Assembly: GCA_032622095.1 (NCBI GenBank)
Contig: CP136063.1
Location: forward strand, 29,576,987-29,640,986
DNA from: Siphonodentalium dalli
Taxonomy: Eukaryota > Mollusca > Scaphopoda > Gadilida > Siphonodentaliidae
DNA: 64,000 nucleotides
Reading direction: 5' to 3'
In this document: positions 43,671 to 54,381 of the stretch, piece after piece
Layout: each line of letters begins with the position of its first letter
How positions within the stretch are numbered: position 1 is the stretch's first letter
The notes under the pieces: generated by a model
What the model was told of the DNA's origin: nothing
The model's input: the letters and a program-made list of their open reading frames with translations, nothing else
Databases searched by the model: none
Position numbers and translations under genes: made by a program

Positions 43671-45443
43671 TTATTGTACTCGTTTTCTTATAAAGTAATC
43701 TTTTAAATATTTAATGTATCCTGGGCTACTAATTTTAATGCGTAGTGTGCAGTCTGCAGGGAGGCTATTCCATAATTCTCGCGCTTTGTTTGAGATTGCA
43801 CTTTTTGAGTTTTTAGTCCTTTTGAATTCATGATAAAGATTACCTTTTGTTTTTGCGCGGGTATTATAGCTATGGATATCTTCAATATGTGTGAGTAATT
43901 TTGATAACGAATCCGGTAGTGCATGCATATGATAATCATGTAGTATTCTAATGAGCTGCATGTTACGAATATCATCAAATATTAGTAGTTTGTTTAGTTT
44001 ACAATAAGTCATAATATCACTTGTATCATTTGAGATAATTTTAAGGGCATTCTTCTGTAGTTTTCTGATTTTGGTTAGGTTCTTTTTGGTAGTCGAGCTC
44101 CATATTGCGTTACAATAGGTCAAGTAGGGGATAATTAGTGATAAGTATAAGGTTTTCAAAGTTTTTGCAGGAACAAATTCACTGACTTTCCTCAGGATTC
44201 CAACATTACTGGCAAGTTTAGAGCATAATGAATTTATGTGTTTGTCCCAGGATAAGTTGTCTTCAATAGTGATGCCTAAAAATTTGGTATTTGCCACTCT
44301 ATTAACATTTTTATTGTTTATAGTTAGGACTGGTAATCCTTCAGGTAGTGAACAATTAGTGAAAAGCATGTAATTTGTTTTATCAATGTTCAATGACAGT
44401 TTATTAGCAGCAAACCACTGATTCATATAATCCAGTTCAGTGTTAACTCTGTTAAATAATTTGTGGATATCTCTATCAGAACAAAATGCATTTGTGTCAT
44501 CTGCAAAAAGTATCAATTTAGCATCCTTGCATATACTTGGTAAGTCATTCATATAGATTAAAAATAAGAGAGGCCCTAAGATTGAGCCTTGTGGGACCCC
44601 ACAGGTAATTTCATTGAGTTCTGATATATGGCCATCATATTGAACGCATTGTTTTCTATGAGTAAGATAATCCTTGAACCAGTTCAGAGCAACCCCTCGA
44701 CATCCATAGTGCTCTAGTTTTTGAAGCATTATTCTATGATTTATTGTATCAAATGCCTTAGATAGGTCGAGGAACACTCCAATTGTGTGTTCATGATTGT
44801 CTAAGGCACCAGTTATTTTCTCTATAAGGTCAGTCAGAGCTAGAATTGTGGAATGATTCTTCCTAAAGCCATACTGGCTGCTGTATAAAATCTTGTGTTT
44901 TTCTAAGTATTTATTTAATCTATTATACATGAGTTTTTCAAGTACTTTTGAAAAGATAGGTAGCACAGATACAGGTCTGTAGTTACTGACTATACTTGCA
45001 TCTTTAGCTTTGAAGATTGGGGATACTTTAGCAAATTTCATTCGTTCTGGGAATACACCTGTGGAAAGAGATAGGTTACAGATATGTGTCAATGGTAAGA
45101 TAAAGGAATCTGCACATTGTTTTAAGATGCCACATTTAAGTTCATCTAGGCCAGCTGCTTTTTTTGAGTCTATACTTTTCAGTATGTATATTATTTCTAA
45201 TTCTCCAGCAGGTTCAACAAATAATGAAGATGGGTTGGGAAGGGGAAGAAATTCCTTTGGGTCATTGGTTGAATTTATCTTTTTTGCTAGATTAGGTCCT
45301 ATATTTGTAAAAAATTCGTTGAATTTTTCTGCAATTTTGTTTTTACCACTTATATACTTATTTTCATGTTGAAATTGTGTCACATTAGTTTTGTTTTTAT
45401 TTCGATTAAGTATTTTTTTCAGAACAGTCCATGTTGATTTCAT
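43671..45443 (-). CDS. LINE reverse transcriptase, 590 residues, 5'-truncated
   Basis: Reverse transcriptase of a non-LTR retrotransposon. Recognisable RT blocks are SNYRPVSVLPIFSKVLEKL (about residue 155), GFRKNHST, LDLSKAFDTINH, CGVPQGSILGPLLFL and the catalytic FADD (about residue 313). Downstream is the usual thumb region with KTLYLSLIIPYLTYCNAIW. The apurinic-type endonuclease that should precede RT is absent, because the element is cut at the first Met. The motif style is of the Jockey/CR1 group; I do not assign the clade. The frame is undamaged, so insertion is recent. The insertion lies in the 5' region of ZNF-B. Confidence 0.9.
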   Translation of the reverse strand: MKSTWTVLKKILNRNKNKTNVTQFQHENKYISGKNKIAEKFNEFFTNIGPNLAKKINSTNDPKEFLPLPNPSSLFVEPAGELEIIYILKSIDSKKAAGLDELKCGILKQCADSFILPLTHICNLSLSTGVFPERMKFAKVSPIFKAKDASIVSNYRPVSVLPIFSKVLEKLMYNRLNKYLEKHKILYSSQYGFRKNHSTILALTDLIEKITGALDNHEHTIGVFLDLSKAFDTINHRIMLQKLEHYGCRGVALNWFKDYLTHRKQCVQYDGHISELNEITCGVPQGSILGPLLFLIYMNDLPSICKDAKLILFADDTNAFCSDRDIHKLFNRVNTELDYMNQWFAANKLSLNIDKTNYMLFTNCSLPEGLPVLTINNKNVNRVANTKFLGITIEDNLSWDKHINSLCSKLASNVGILRKVSEFVPAKTLKTLYLSLIIPYLTYCNAIWSSTTKKNLTKIRKLQKNALKIISNDTSDIMTYCKLNKLLIFDDIRNMQLIRILHDYHMHALPDSLSKLLTHIEDIHSYNTRAKTKGNLYHEFKRTKNSKSAISNKARELWNSLPADCTLRIKISSPGYIKYLKDYFIRKRVQ

Positions 45444-45469
45444 GTAGGACTATCTGACTATTCTACACA

Positions 45470-46321
45470 ATGGGAGATGCTAACCTGAATAACCATGAGA
45501 CCGCCAGCACAGAGAATAAACGACATGACTGTGACGTATGTGGGAAACTGTTCGCCATTTCCAGCAGCTTGGTGAGACATAAGAGAATCCACACCGGAGA
45601 TAAGCCTCACCATTGTGAAATATGCGGAAAATCATTTAATCAATCGGGCAGCTTGGTGAAACATAAGAGAATCCACACCGGAGATAAACCTCACCGCTGT
45701 GATATATGCGGGAAATCATCTAATACATCGAGCGACTTGGTGAGACATAAGAGAATCCACACCGGAGATAAACCTTATCGTTGTGATATATGCGGGAAAT
45801 CGTTTAATACATCGAGCTACTTGGTGACACATAAGAGAATCCACACCGGGGATAAACCTTACCATTGTGAAATATGCGGAAAATCATTTAATCAATCGGG
45901 CAGCTTGATGAAACATAAGACAATCCACACCGGAGATAAACCTTACCGCTGTGATATATGCGGGAAATCATTTAATCAATCGAGCGACTTGGTGACACAT
46001 AAGAGAATCCACACAGGAGATAAGCCTTATCGTTGTGAAATATGCGGAAAATCATTTAATCAATCGGGCAGCTTGGTGAAACATAAGAGAATCCACACTG
46101 GAGATAAGCGTTACCATTGTGATATATGTGGGAAATCATTTATTGAATCGGGCAGCTTGGTGACACATAAGAGAATCCACACCGGAGATAAACCTTATCG
46201 TTGTGATATATGCCGGAAATCGTTTAATACATCGAGCAACTTGGTGACACATAAGAGAATCCACACCGGGGATAAACCTAACCATTGTGACGACACACAA
46301 AAGAGTCCACACAGGAGATAG
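45470..46321 (+). CDS. ZNF-B, C2H2 zinc-finger protein, 9 fingers
   Basis: 283 residues. The N-terminus is MGDANLNNHETASTENKR, then nine C2H2 fingers with TGDKP linkers. Finger 3 has KSS for the conserved Phe of KSF, a weakened core. Finger 9 is followed by a finger with an internal deletion (NHCDD then TQKSPHRR) that shifts the frame to a TAG; ZNF-C has the same deletion, so it predates their duplication. The Met and leader peptide are shared by A, B and C, which supports the start. Nuclear DNA binding is expected. Its own 5' region is 9.3 kb away, behind a LINE and an LTR element. Normal expression is therefore doubtful unless the block is spliced out. Confidence 0.85.
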   Translation: MGDANLNNHETASTENKRHDCDVCGKLFAISSSLVRHKRIHTGDKPHHCEICGKSFNQSGSLVKHKRIHTGDKPHRCDICGKSSNTSSDLVRHKRIHTGDKPYRCDICGKSFNTSSYLVTHKRIHTGDKPYHCEICGKSFNQSGSLMKHKTIHTGDKPYRCDICGKSFNQSSDLVTHKRIHTGDKPYRCEICGKSFNQSGSLVKHKRIHTGDKRYHCDICGKSFIESGSLVTHKRIHTGDKPYRCDICRKSFNTSSNLVTHKRIHTGDKPNHCDDTQKSPHRR

Positions 46322-47130
46322 CTCCACATACATCTCTCCAAATTGAATTCGTGACGTTAAATATGTTCGTCGAAGGAGGATTGGAAACAATCTTAGATTC
46401 CAAAGACACAGCGGAAAAGGAGGGCAGAATGAATCTTATCCCTAAATTACTATTTCTGTGGCTTCAAGGGTAAAAGATATTTGATTCGAGTCGAGGAACC
46501 TATCTATCAGAATGAATCTTCTTCGTAAATTAGCTTTGCACTATGAACTGTATGATTGGGAGGCCTTGCTCAAATTATATGCAGTACTAGTATGCAGTGG
46601 ATTCCGCACATAGAGTTTGGTGAAAGCTCATGGGAAAATAACCCCAGTGAAGATCCATTTATACTTACTATTAGAACGGTATACATGATACCCTATGTAT
46701 CAGTAGCTCCATTCTTACTATTATTATAACGGTATACATGAGACCCTATGTATCAGTAGCTCCATTCTTACTATTAGAATGGTATACATGAGACCCAATG
46801 TATCAGTAGCTCGATTCCTGTGACCACGCCTCGTTGATAGAGGGTAACTAACGATTCGTATCAACATGAGTTATTTCATTAGATATGTATCCGAAATGGT
46901 TAATTGGTTAACTCTGTTATTCGTGGTCGCATTTTGTTACAAATACCCATAGCGAGCGCCATGTAAGCTTAAATGTCGTGTTAGATTTAATATAACATAC
47001 ACAATTCCCGTATTCATTTCCCAAAGATGATAGTCATACAGCCATCCGCCTTAAATCAATCATGTTTATTGTGAAATAATTTGCACGACATCCCACCGAT
47101 TTCGAAGAACAAATGTTACTTGAGCGCGAA
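46322..47130 (+). repeat. ZNF-B downstream flank, duplicated after ZNF-C
   Basis: Parallel to 55490-56100: CTCCACATACATCTCTCCAA, the GAAACAATCTTAGATTC block, a remnant of a MITE-2 left arm (about 46450-46510) and TTAATTGGTTAA. It shows that B and C arose by segmental duplication including flanks. Confidence 0.85.
46664..46815 (+). repeat. 50-53 bp tandem repeat, 3 units
   Basis: CTTACTATTA...GGTATACATGA.ACCC.ATGTATCAGTAGCTC at 46664, 46714 and 46767. ZNF-C's flank has only a single, shortened version (about 55830-55865). A further partial unit lies at 47225-47262. Confidence 0.85.
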
Positions 47131-47577
47131 TAAATGTAAAATGTGTCGATCCTCTCACTCGTGGGTACCAATCTTCTCATTTTAATAGAAATGACCAATG
47201 TTAGGTCCTAGTATTGCAAATATATACTTACTATTATAACGGTATACATGAGACCCAATGTACCAAATTTGGTATGTTAGTTTACGACACCAAAATACAG
47301 ATCTTTCCTGTCCGAGCAGATATATCAACCATACTTTGTCGGTTCGAATTTGTCATGGTGGTGGTATGCCAGCACCGCCGGTGCAATCTCTTGTTTGCAA
47401 TTGATTTTAATACATCAAAGTTGTTGTTGTTCAAACCAGGGGAATCAGACACATACCAATGACCCATTAAAGCATCACCCTCATATGCATATTACTTGGT
47501 GTATTTAAGACTTACGAATAAATTACCGATTTGACTCGGAAAATTGTTATATGTATCATTTTACCATTATCTCTTAA

Positions 47578-48050
47578 AGGTACTCAATCCGATTAATCAC
47601 CCCTAACTTCCTATTTCTTTGGCTCTATGGGTAATAATATTTTATTCGAGTCGATGAACCTATACATCAAAGCTCAGAGTGATCAGATATTGATTTTTGA
47701 CGTTTGTAATTTTCTCGAGATGTGTACTAATAATTGACACAGAAACACTTATTCAGATGGACGAAGATGGATAACTCTGAACTCAAGTGGTAATAATAAC
47801 GCAATTTTTACCGAGAACATTCTTTTGATGGCGTGTTCTGGGCCACAAACAATAGAAATAACAAAACTTCAAAAATTGATATCTGATCACTGAGCGTTGA
47901 TGGGTAGGTTCCTCGACTCGAATTAATTATTCGAAATAAAATTAATATTAAATCGATAGAAGCATTTCTGGACAAGAGTCTTCGATTCAGATCTAATATT
48001 TTATACCCCAGTAATTATATAAAACATGCTTACAAAGAGATAATCCTCCT
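47578..48050 (+). mobile_element. Chimeric MITE: MITE-2 left end, MITE-1 right end
   Basis: Starts AGGTACTCAATCCGA after TTAA (47574-47577), follows MITE-2 to about 47926 (CCTCGACTCGAATTA), then switches to the MITE-1 right arm (TTCGAAATAAAATTAATATT) and ends GATAATCCTCCT before TTAA (48051-48054). TTAA on both outer sides suggests the hybrid either transposed as a unit or was formed by exchange between adjacent elements. Confidence 0.8.
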
Positions 48051-48054
48051 TTAA

Positions 48055-48524
48055 CATGAACTGGTAAAGTACGGCAATTTTCTAACGTTGCTATTCACCA
48101 TAACCCGGGAAGTGGGCGTGGAAATATCTCACCATCGAGTTCAGACTATGGACGAGCCTCGTGTTCGGCAGAAATATCTCACTTTATTTAACCAATCAAC
48201 TTTAATCAATACTTCCTCATATGTTCTGTCTATCTATTTGTTTACTTATTGTTTGTCTGTTTTATCTAAATTACTCTACCTGTGAAGGTGACTTGATTGT
48301 CAATAAACTTATCTTATGTTATCTGAAGTAACTGCATTAGCTGAATTTAGAACTGACAACGCGTGTAGAATGGGTCGATTAAAATACAAATTGGCGCGAC
48401 TTGAATGCGCCAATAATAGTTTTCTTGGCATTCCATAATACATTTTATTGGACGATCCACCCGGTAATTCCGAGTTTTTGTCTATAAATCAAATGGTTTT
48501 GTAAAGTTTGTATACGATTTTGTT
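48055..48524. other. No gene recognised
   Basis: A 65-codon frame (48088-48285) shows no motif. Spacer before the satellite. Confidence 0.45.
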
Positions 48525-49210
48525 TTCCGTATGGTAACTTTAGATTAAATCGAGTGAACAGAACCTATTAAATTTGGTACGTAGTGTTTACTACATCAAA
48601 ATACAGATTGAGTTCGAATATATAGGTTTCGTCCTCATGATTGTTACTGAGTTATACCCCTTTTGCGACTATGATTTTACCTGATTTGCGGTTGCCGGAT
48701 GATAACATTAGATTGAATCGAGAGAACAGAACAAAATTTGGTATGTTAGTTTACCACATCAAAATATAGATCAGGTTCGAATATGGGTTACGTCCTCGTG
48801 ATTGTTAATGAGTTATGTCCCATTTTCGACTTACATTTTACCTGATTTGCGGGTTCCGGGTGATAACTTTTTTAGACTGAATCAAGTGAACTGAACCACA
48901 TTTGGTATATTAGTTTACCACCCCAAAATACATATCAAGTACGAATGGGTTTCGTCCGCATGATTTTGACTGAGTTATATCCCTTTTTCAACTTAGATTT
49001 TACCTTATGTGTGGTTTCCGGATAATAACTTTAGATTGAATCGAGTGAACAGAACCAAATGTGGTATGTTAGTTTATCATACCAAAATACAGATCAAGTT
49101 CGAATATGGGCTTCGTCCGCATGATTTTACTGAGTTATGCCCCTTTTCGACTTAGATTTTACCAGATATGCGGTTTCCAGATGATAACTTTAGATTGAGT
49201 CGAGAGAATT
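48525..49210 (+). repeat. About 160-bp tandem satellite, four units
   Basis: Anchors CGAGTGAACAGAACC-like at about 48552, 48719, 48883, 49042 and 49201. Units share AATTTGGTA(TG)TTAGTTTACCAC, CAAAATACAGATCAAG, TTCGTCC.CATGATT and ACTGAGTTATGCCCCTTTT. Divergence of roughly 10-20 percent by eye. An isolated related piece lies at 47265-47345. Confidence 0.85.
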
Positions 49211-49271
49211 TCTCAGTCAAAAATACCACACTTGAAATTATTGTTTTATTTTTGTTATTATTGCGTCTTAA

Positions 49272-49853
49272 AGGGGTACTGTACGCCATTTCCAATAAAT
49301 TTCCGATGATAACAACGATCTATTATCGATAATATATAGAAACATAAGTAATTTGAGTCGAAGATGTATTCTGTTAACGCTCGGGTTAATAGGCTATCTC
49401 AAAATTTAATAATTTAAAAGTTAATAATTTAATATAAATTGAATTTATGGCTGGAGCCACAAAATGGCGTAAATTAAAATACGAATTTCCGTGTATCAGA
49501 CGTAATCAAATTATAATTGAGGGATACTGGATTAGTAAACCCATTGCACACATGATCGGTTGAAACATTATGCTGATACGGGGAGAAAACTCAAGCCACT
49601 CACTGACTAGTGACGATAAATGAGTATATGGGACTAGTATGCATATATAATATAACTTTTATTTGATACATTTGGTTGAATAATGTACAAAAATTACTCG
49701 AAAATGACAATTTGTATTTTTGCATTCCGGTAAATTTGTCATCCGTAACACTACTTCGTACTCAACAGACTTTCAAATAATGGAAAATTTGTTACCTTAT
49801 TCTCCGACTCGGAGACTTGAAACCAACAACAACATTTGGCGTACAGTATCCCT
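49272..49853 (+). mobile_element. MITE-3, 582 bp, AGGGGTACTGTACGCC ends
   Basis: Left end AGGGGTACTGTACGCCA after TTAA (49268-49271). The right end reads TGGCGTACAGTATCCCT followed by TTGA, a TTAA with one change. A third TTAA/AGG-type family, unrelated in body to MITE-1 and MITE-2. No coding frame. Confidence 0.8.
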
Positions 49854-49857
49854 TTGA

Positions 49858-50164
49858 GTCAAATGTTTCAAACAAATTAAACTAAACCTTGCCTCACTCT
49901 ACTCCAGAAACGGCGTAGTATGCCCCGCCCCGATGGTGTGCTAATGTGGATGTTTATATACATGAAAAATGGCACAAACGTGACAATAACATGCAATCTA
50001 CGCAATATTAATGATTTGTATAAGAATATATCTGTTATATACTATTCTTTCGTTTATGGCGGTTTTAGCGGATGTGACTATTTTACCAGCTATTCCCACG
50101 ACAAAGGTCGCCCGTATCTTTAACGTTTATTTGCGACAAAATTACACAATACAATTTTTGGTCT
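49858..50164. other. Spacer with a central MITE-1 fragment
   Basis: Short frames only. 50118-50163 resembles the centre of MITE-1 (CGTTTATTTGCGACAAAATT). Confidence 0.5.
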
Positions 50165-50414
50165 ATGCAGGGCGATAAACGAAATTTAGTTTTCGACGCC
50201 ACCGATGAAGAGTTAACGTGTATATAAAATGATAGATTAATACATGCACAATATAATAAAGTTGATATTCACCAAATATACATGTATATGTAGGAAATGT
50301 GATGATTGTATCAAATATTAATGAAAATAACAATAGCAATAAAAATTCAAATTTACGATATATTCAGTTTGGTTTCTGTTTCAGTTCATTTTGTATTTGT
50401 CAATATCGTCTGTT
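50165..50414 (+). promoter_or_regulatory. ZNF-C 5' region, distal part
   Basis: Matches 30505-30760 of ZNF-A (TTTTCGACG.CACCGATGAAG, ATAATGAAAATAACAATAGC, TTCAGTTTGGTTTCTG). It is cut at GTCTGTT by a 3.26-kb insertion and resumes at 53671. Confidence 0.65.
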
Positions 50415-51499
50415 GCAAACTCCATACATCGCCCTCTACGTTATCACTACGAAATAGCACTGCCATAAGGCCTTTTTTGTTAACAATTTCTTATGTGTTT
50501 TTAATTCTTATGTTTTAGGGTTACAATTGTCTATGTCTGGCTCAGTTCACATTGTTCTTATTAATACCGAAAAAATACCAAAAGAATTAGCATTATTGCA
50601 AACTTTTGGTGGTCAAAATAAGATAATAAGTGAATAAATATAGTTCCGACGATTTACTGCGCTAAAAATAGACTTCCCGAACTTGTGTTTTTGTAAAATG
50701 GCGACATTAGATTCCATGAATTTTATATCTGCGTATCAACATTCTAAAGATTTAATCGGAGTTAAACATGATTTGAATTCTCGACTCGAATGGAATCGGA
50801 TTAGACCACTTCATCAAAAGCATGTTTGGTTTTATTGGGTCTTTACACACATATATCTGATCAATGGCAATGTTTATTCAATTGTGATGACCTGCATTTT
50901 GAAAATGTGTGACTGGAAGTGTAGATAATTAGATTTTCTTCTCTTTTCACTGGACTGGAGACAGTCACAGCATGACAGTGGAGCTGAGGCAAGCGCGGTA
51001 TATTAATAACTTGAATCTGTCAACAATAGACTAATGGATTATTTCTATGGTATGTACATCATGTATTTACTAGTATTTATCTTATAGTTATACAATTCCT
51101 CGAGTCAAAATATTATAGTATGCCGTTGGCTTTGTGGATATGATTTCAGTGGGTTTGCACTCGGCCATGTCCATGTTTATTTACATCGCATGCCATTCGA
51201 GTCACGTTAAAATTAAACTATTTTTATTTTAAATAATGCGGTGTGAATTTGTGTCATGTCACACGTAAACCGAAACTCATGAGTCATGTTTAATCGTGTC
51301 TTGATAAATACTAAAATAGCAGATGATTGAGTATCAAAGCTGCTGACCATAGACATCATTGATGATATATATGGGAAGCCAAATTCAAATTGACATTTAA
51401 TAGATAATTGCGGTTAAACGCACTAATGAATCTCTAATATCCACATGTATCCTATATTTGTTCCACCCATTGTACCATGGACTACATCATTTGAATTAT

Positions 51500-51780
51500 A
51501 GGGAGTTTATGTAATGTGGCTAATTGAGCTTAAGCACAATAAGGAATATTCCTTATTGCGCTTAAGTGCAATAAGATTATTGCAATAAGAATATTCTTTA
51601 TTGTGTTTAAGCGCAATAAGAATACTTATTTTATGTGCTTAAAAGCGCAATATTTAAGAGATTCATGAATTCCTTAAGCGCCCCTAAATATTTTTTTAGT
51701 GCGCTTAAGCGCAATAGGAGCTTTCCATTTTGCACTTTCATTATTGCGTTTTTAAAAGCTCAATTATTTATTAAATTTCA
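51500..51780. repeat. Palindrome-rich TTGCGCTTAAGCGCAA region
   Basis: At least eight forward or inverted occurrences of (A)TTGCGCTTAA(G)/CTTAAGCGCAATA, e.g. 51536, 51565, 51607, 51707. They are able to pair with one another, and partial CAATAAG repeats lie between. A local hairpin cluster inside the 3.26-kb element. Confidence 0.7.
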
Positions 51781-51955
51781 ATTTGGCTTCCCATAGATCT
51801 CACGCAGTCAATCATTCAATGTTATTTTTTTAACATTTTGAATTACATGTACAATTTAAAAAATTTGTTATACTATTGTTATTGTCCTTATTTCCCATAC
51901 AGCATGTGCAGTTGTGCACATATTTTATGATAGACTAGTAAGTACTATTAGTACT

Positions 51956-52261
51956 GACGAAGGGGTCACTTTCACCAAAAAAGTGAAGGGTACACAGGGT
52001 TTGAAAATGTGCTGAAGGGTACACATGGTTTGTGATCGACACGAACATCATTACTTAAATTGTGTTTATGGAAGTCTGGATCCCATTAGCAGTTTGTTTT
52101 CAGTACATTTTAATATTCATTGGAATGTAAACAATTATTCTCTAACAGAAATCATGGTGGATACGGAAACTGAATGTGCCACCTTTATAACGTCATTATA
52201 ACGACATTTCAAATCCTGTGTACCCTTCAGCACTTTTTTTGGTGAGAGTGACCCCTTCAGC
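51956..52261. mobile_element. 306-bp MITE with 9-bp duplication, nested
   Basis: Inverted termini GACGAAGGGGTCACT and GCTGAAGGGGTCACT extend to about 60 bp (AAAAAGTG, GAAGGGTACACAGG). ATTAGTACT flanks both sides (51947-51955 and 52262-52270). A 9-bp duplication is typical of Mutator-like elements. No ORF. Confidence 0.85.
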
Positions 52262-53670
52262 ATTAGTACTCGTACTAGTAGTAGTTAATACTGCACTACT
52301 GTCAATATTCTAACATCACTTTACATCAATCATCAATTCAAAAACTGATCTTTTTATGTGTTGAATTTAGTTTAAACTTTAAAAAAAGCCTGGTTGAATA
52401 TCTACCATATGGTGGGTCGTTCCCACCCTCAAGCTGCTGTCATTGAGACATTCAACGTTATTTTGCTGTTTTGCATGCGAAGAGGTAGACTGCTTGAGAC
52501 CTCATGGTAGATACATTCACTCCAGGCATTCAACTTTTTGGATCTAAACTTTGACAATTTAGCCAAACACACTATTTTCATATCAGTGATTATTGATGAC
52601 ACACCATTTCTTACTGTAGTGTATGGTGACCGAATACAGGTAGCTTAAATTAAAGACTTTAAAAAGCCTGACGAAGATAGTTTGTGATGATATAAATATA
52701 AATTTATTTAACTTTCAGGGAAATATGTTAGCTACTCGGAGAAATAAGCTACGTAAAAGTTAAAGGGCATATGTCCACATTACCGACATTCATATGGCAT
52801 TAGCAGATTGCTGCATCCAGTAGAATGGTAATATTATAGTATCACACTGTGTTCATGAGTGAGCCACTTAACGGGGCAGCACCTACTGCATCCTAAAACT
52901 ATAGTTTAAACAGTTTATATTTTGGCATATATCTACACGTACATGTACATCCAAGTTATAATTTTATCTATCCCTATTTTTAAAAAATGAATAAGCTATA
53001 TGTATAACACCAGCTACATGTACCTATCACATTAATTTTCAGTTGTCCATGTCATGCAACAAATAAGCATATTTTAAACAGGTACATGTAGATATCATTT
53101 CATCATTCATTTGTAAGACAGTTTCTCTAACTGGGACCCACTTATAATTCCATGCAAGACTATAAATATTTCAGCAAATAATTTAATATTAAGAAGTCCA
53201 TATCCATGGTACCACATTCTGACATTAATTATACAGTACTATAGTAAGTGTTAGCAGTGGGTTAAGAACTTGATGCACTGGAGAATATTTTTATATTCCA
53301 TATACTCTTGACAAATATTTCAAGAAACTGGATTTGAATTCATAATTTGATGACACTCTGTTGAGACACTTCTGACAGATGGAAGCAGGCGCCGGTAAAA
53401 CAGATGCCCGAACAAAGATGTTAATTTCCGTCGCACGTCTTCTTTCATACATTTAGTTTTGTTCGACTTAAACATCGTGATTTGTATGTCAAGCAGGCAA
53501 AACACACAGCCTTTGATTTATTTCGGGGAGTTGAAAAGCCCGCGGGCATTTTGAATGGGATTCCCCAGTCTAAAAATAGCTGTATCCGTTGACACAGTTA
53601 AAAAAGTTACCATCCTTATGGCAGTGGTATCTCAGCGTAGCGATGAGAGATAACTCTACCTGGAGTTTGC

Positions 53671-54381
53671 GTCTGTTGGTCTCATGACGAGAGATCCGGT
53701 TCATTTTCCGGCACGAAATTATCGCCGTCTCTGATTCCGGTTACTTAGATTGAATTGATCAGAAACCTAATTTCAATAACACCTTGTCTCTATTTGGTGA
53801 AATACCCATCAGTTGAACGACATATATTCTTTATTGCCTCTTTTTGGGGAGAGAATGTTGTGACTTTAAACCACCCGGTAGCACACTTACTCACATGTAG
53901 ACTGTGTATTCATCTACCGTTTCGTGGATGGTGCTTCTAATCACAACCACATATTTAGACGCACGTTTATTGCGCACAAGACGATACTTCCTTTGTTCGA
54001 TTGATACGAGATCCTTCCTTATCTTCTTCTTCTTTTTAACTATCCACCCATTTAGGGTGAAGCATTCTGGTATCAACATACCGGGGTATGTGCAGTATCT
54101 AGTTTGATAAAACAACAACATGTCACTATCAGTCTGTGCAAAATATTACGTGTGAACAGTTCACGAATATCTTTAGCCAAGAGACGGAGATCGGTATCTT
54201 GAACGGTCTCGCTGCCACGGACGAGGAGAAATCGTTGAACATAGATGGACCAAGAATGAACTGCAGATTATCTATAAATATAGTCACTACACGAGATAAA
54301 CAGCGGATATTTATGACTACGCGGTATCTGACGTCACGAGATAAACAGCGGATATATAGGACTATCTGACTATTCTACACA
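53671..54381 (+). promoter_or_regulatory. ZNF-C 5' region, proximal part
   Basis: Runs from the far side of the TIR insertion to the start codon, parallel to 30760-31352 and 35356-36096. Near the end a frame (54136-54369) with FTNIFSQETEIGILNGLAAT is shared with ZNF-B's 5' region and may be an upstream coding exon. ATAAACAGCGGATATAT is present twice as a partial local duplication (54295-54360). Confidence 0.6.

Larger units (their letters stand above)
36097..45444 (-). mobile_element. 5'-truncated LINE in ZNF-B, split by an LTR element
   Basis: The coding part is 43671-45443, with 3' UTR 43478-43670 continuing at 36311-36097. Read on the minus strand the end has AATAAAA followed by three TTCAG units, a short tandem 3' tail of CR1/L2-like style. 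It interrupts ZNF-B exactly between GCATATATA and TAGGACTATC, sequences contiguous in ZNF-C (54349-54368). The 5' end lies at or just beyond the ORF Met, so the endonuclease domain is missing. The UTR has a G-rich run at 36270-36293. Confidence 0.85.
50415..53670. mobile_element. 3.26-kb TIR element in ZNF-C 5' region (7-bp duplication)
   Basis: Ends GCAAACTCCA and its inverse, with a second mirrored block CACTGCCATAAGG about 45 bp inward. GTCTGTT precedes (50408-50414) and follows (53671-53677). ZNF-A at about 30755 keeps the empty site GTCTGTTGG. The interior has no transposase-like frame; frames of 81 and 61 codons are unrecognised. It includes a nested MITE (51956-52261) and a palindrome-rich stretch (51500-51780). 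Superfamily unassigned; 7-8 bp duplications occur in hAT and P elements. Confidence 0.85.
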
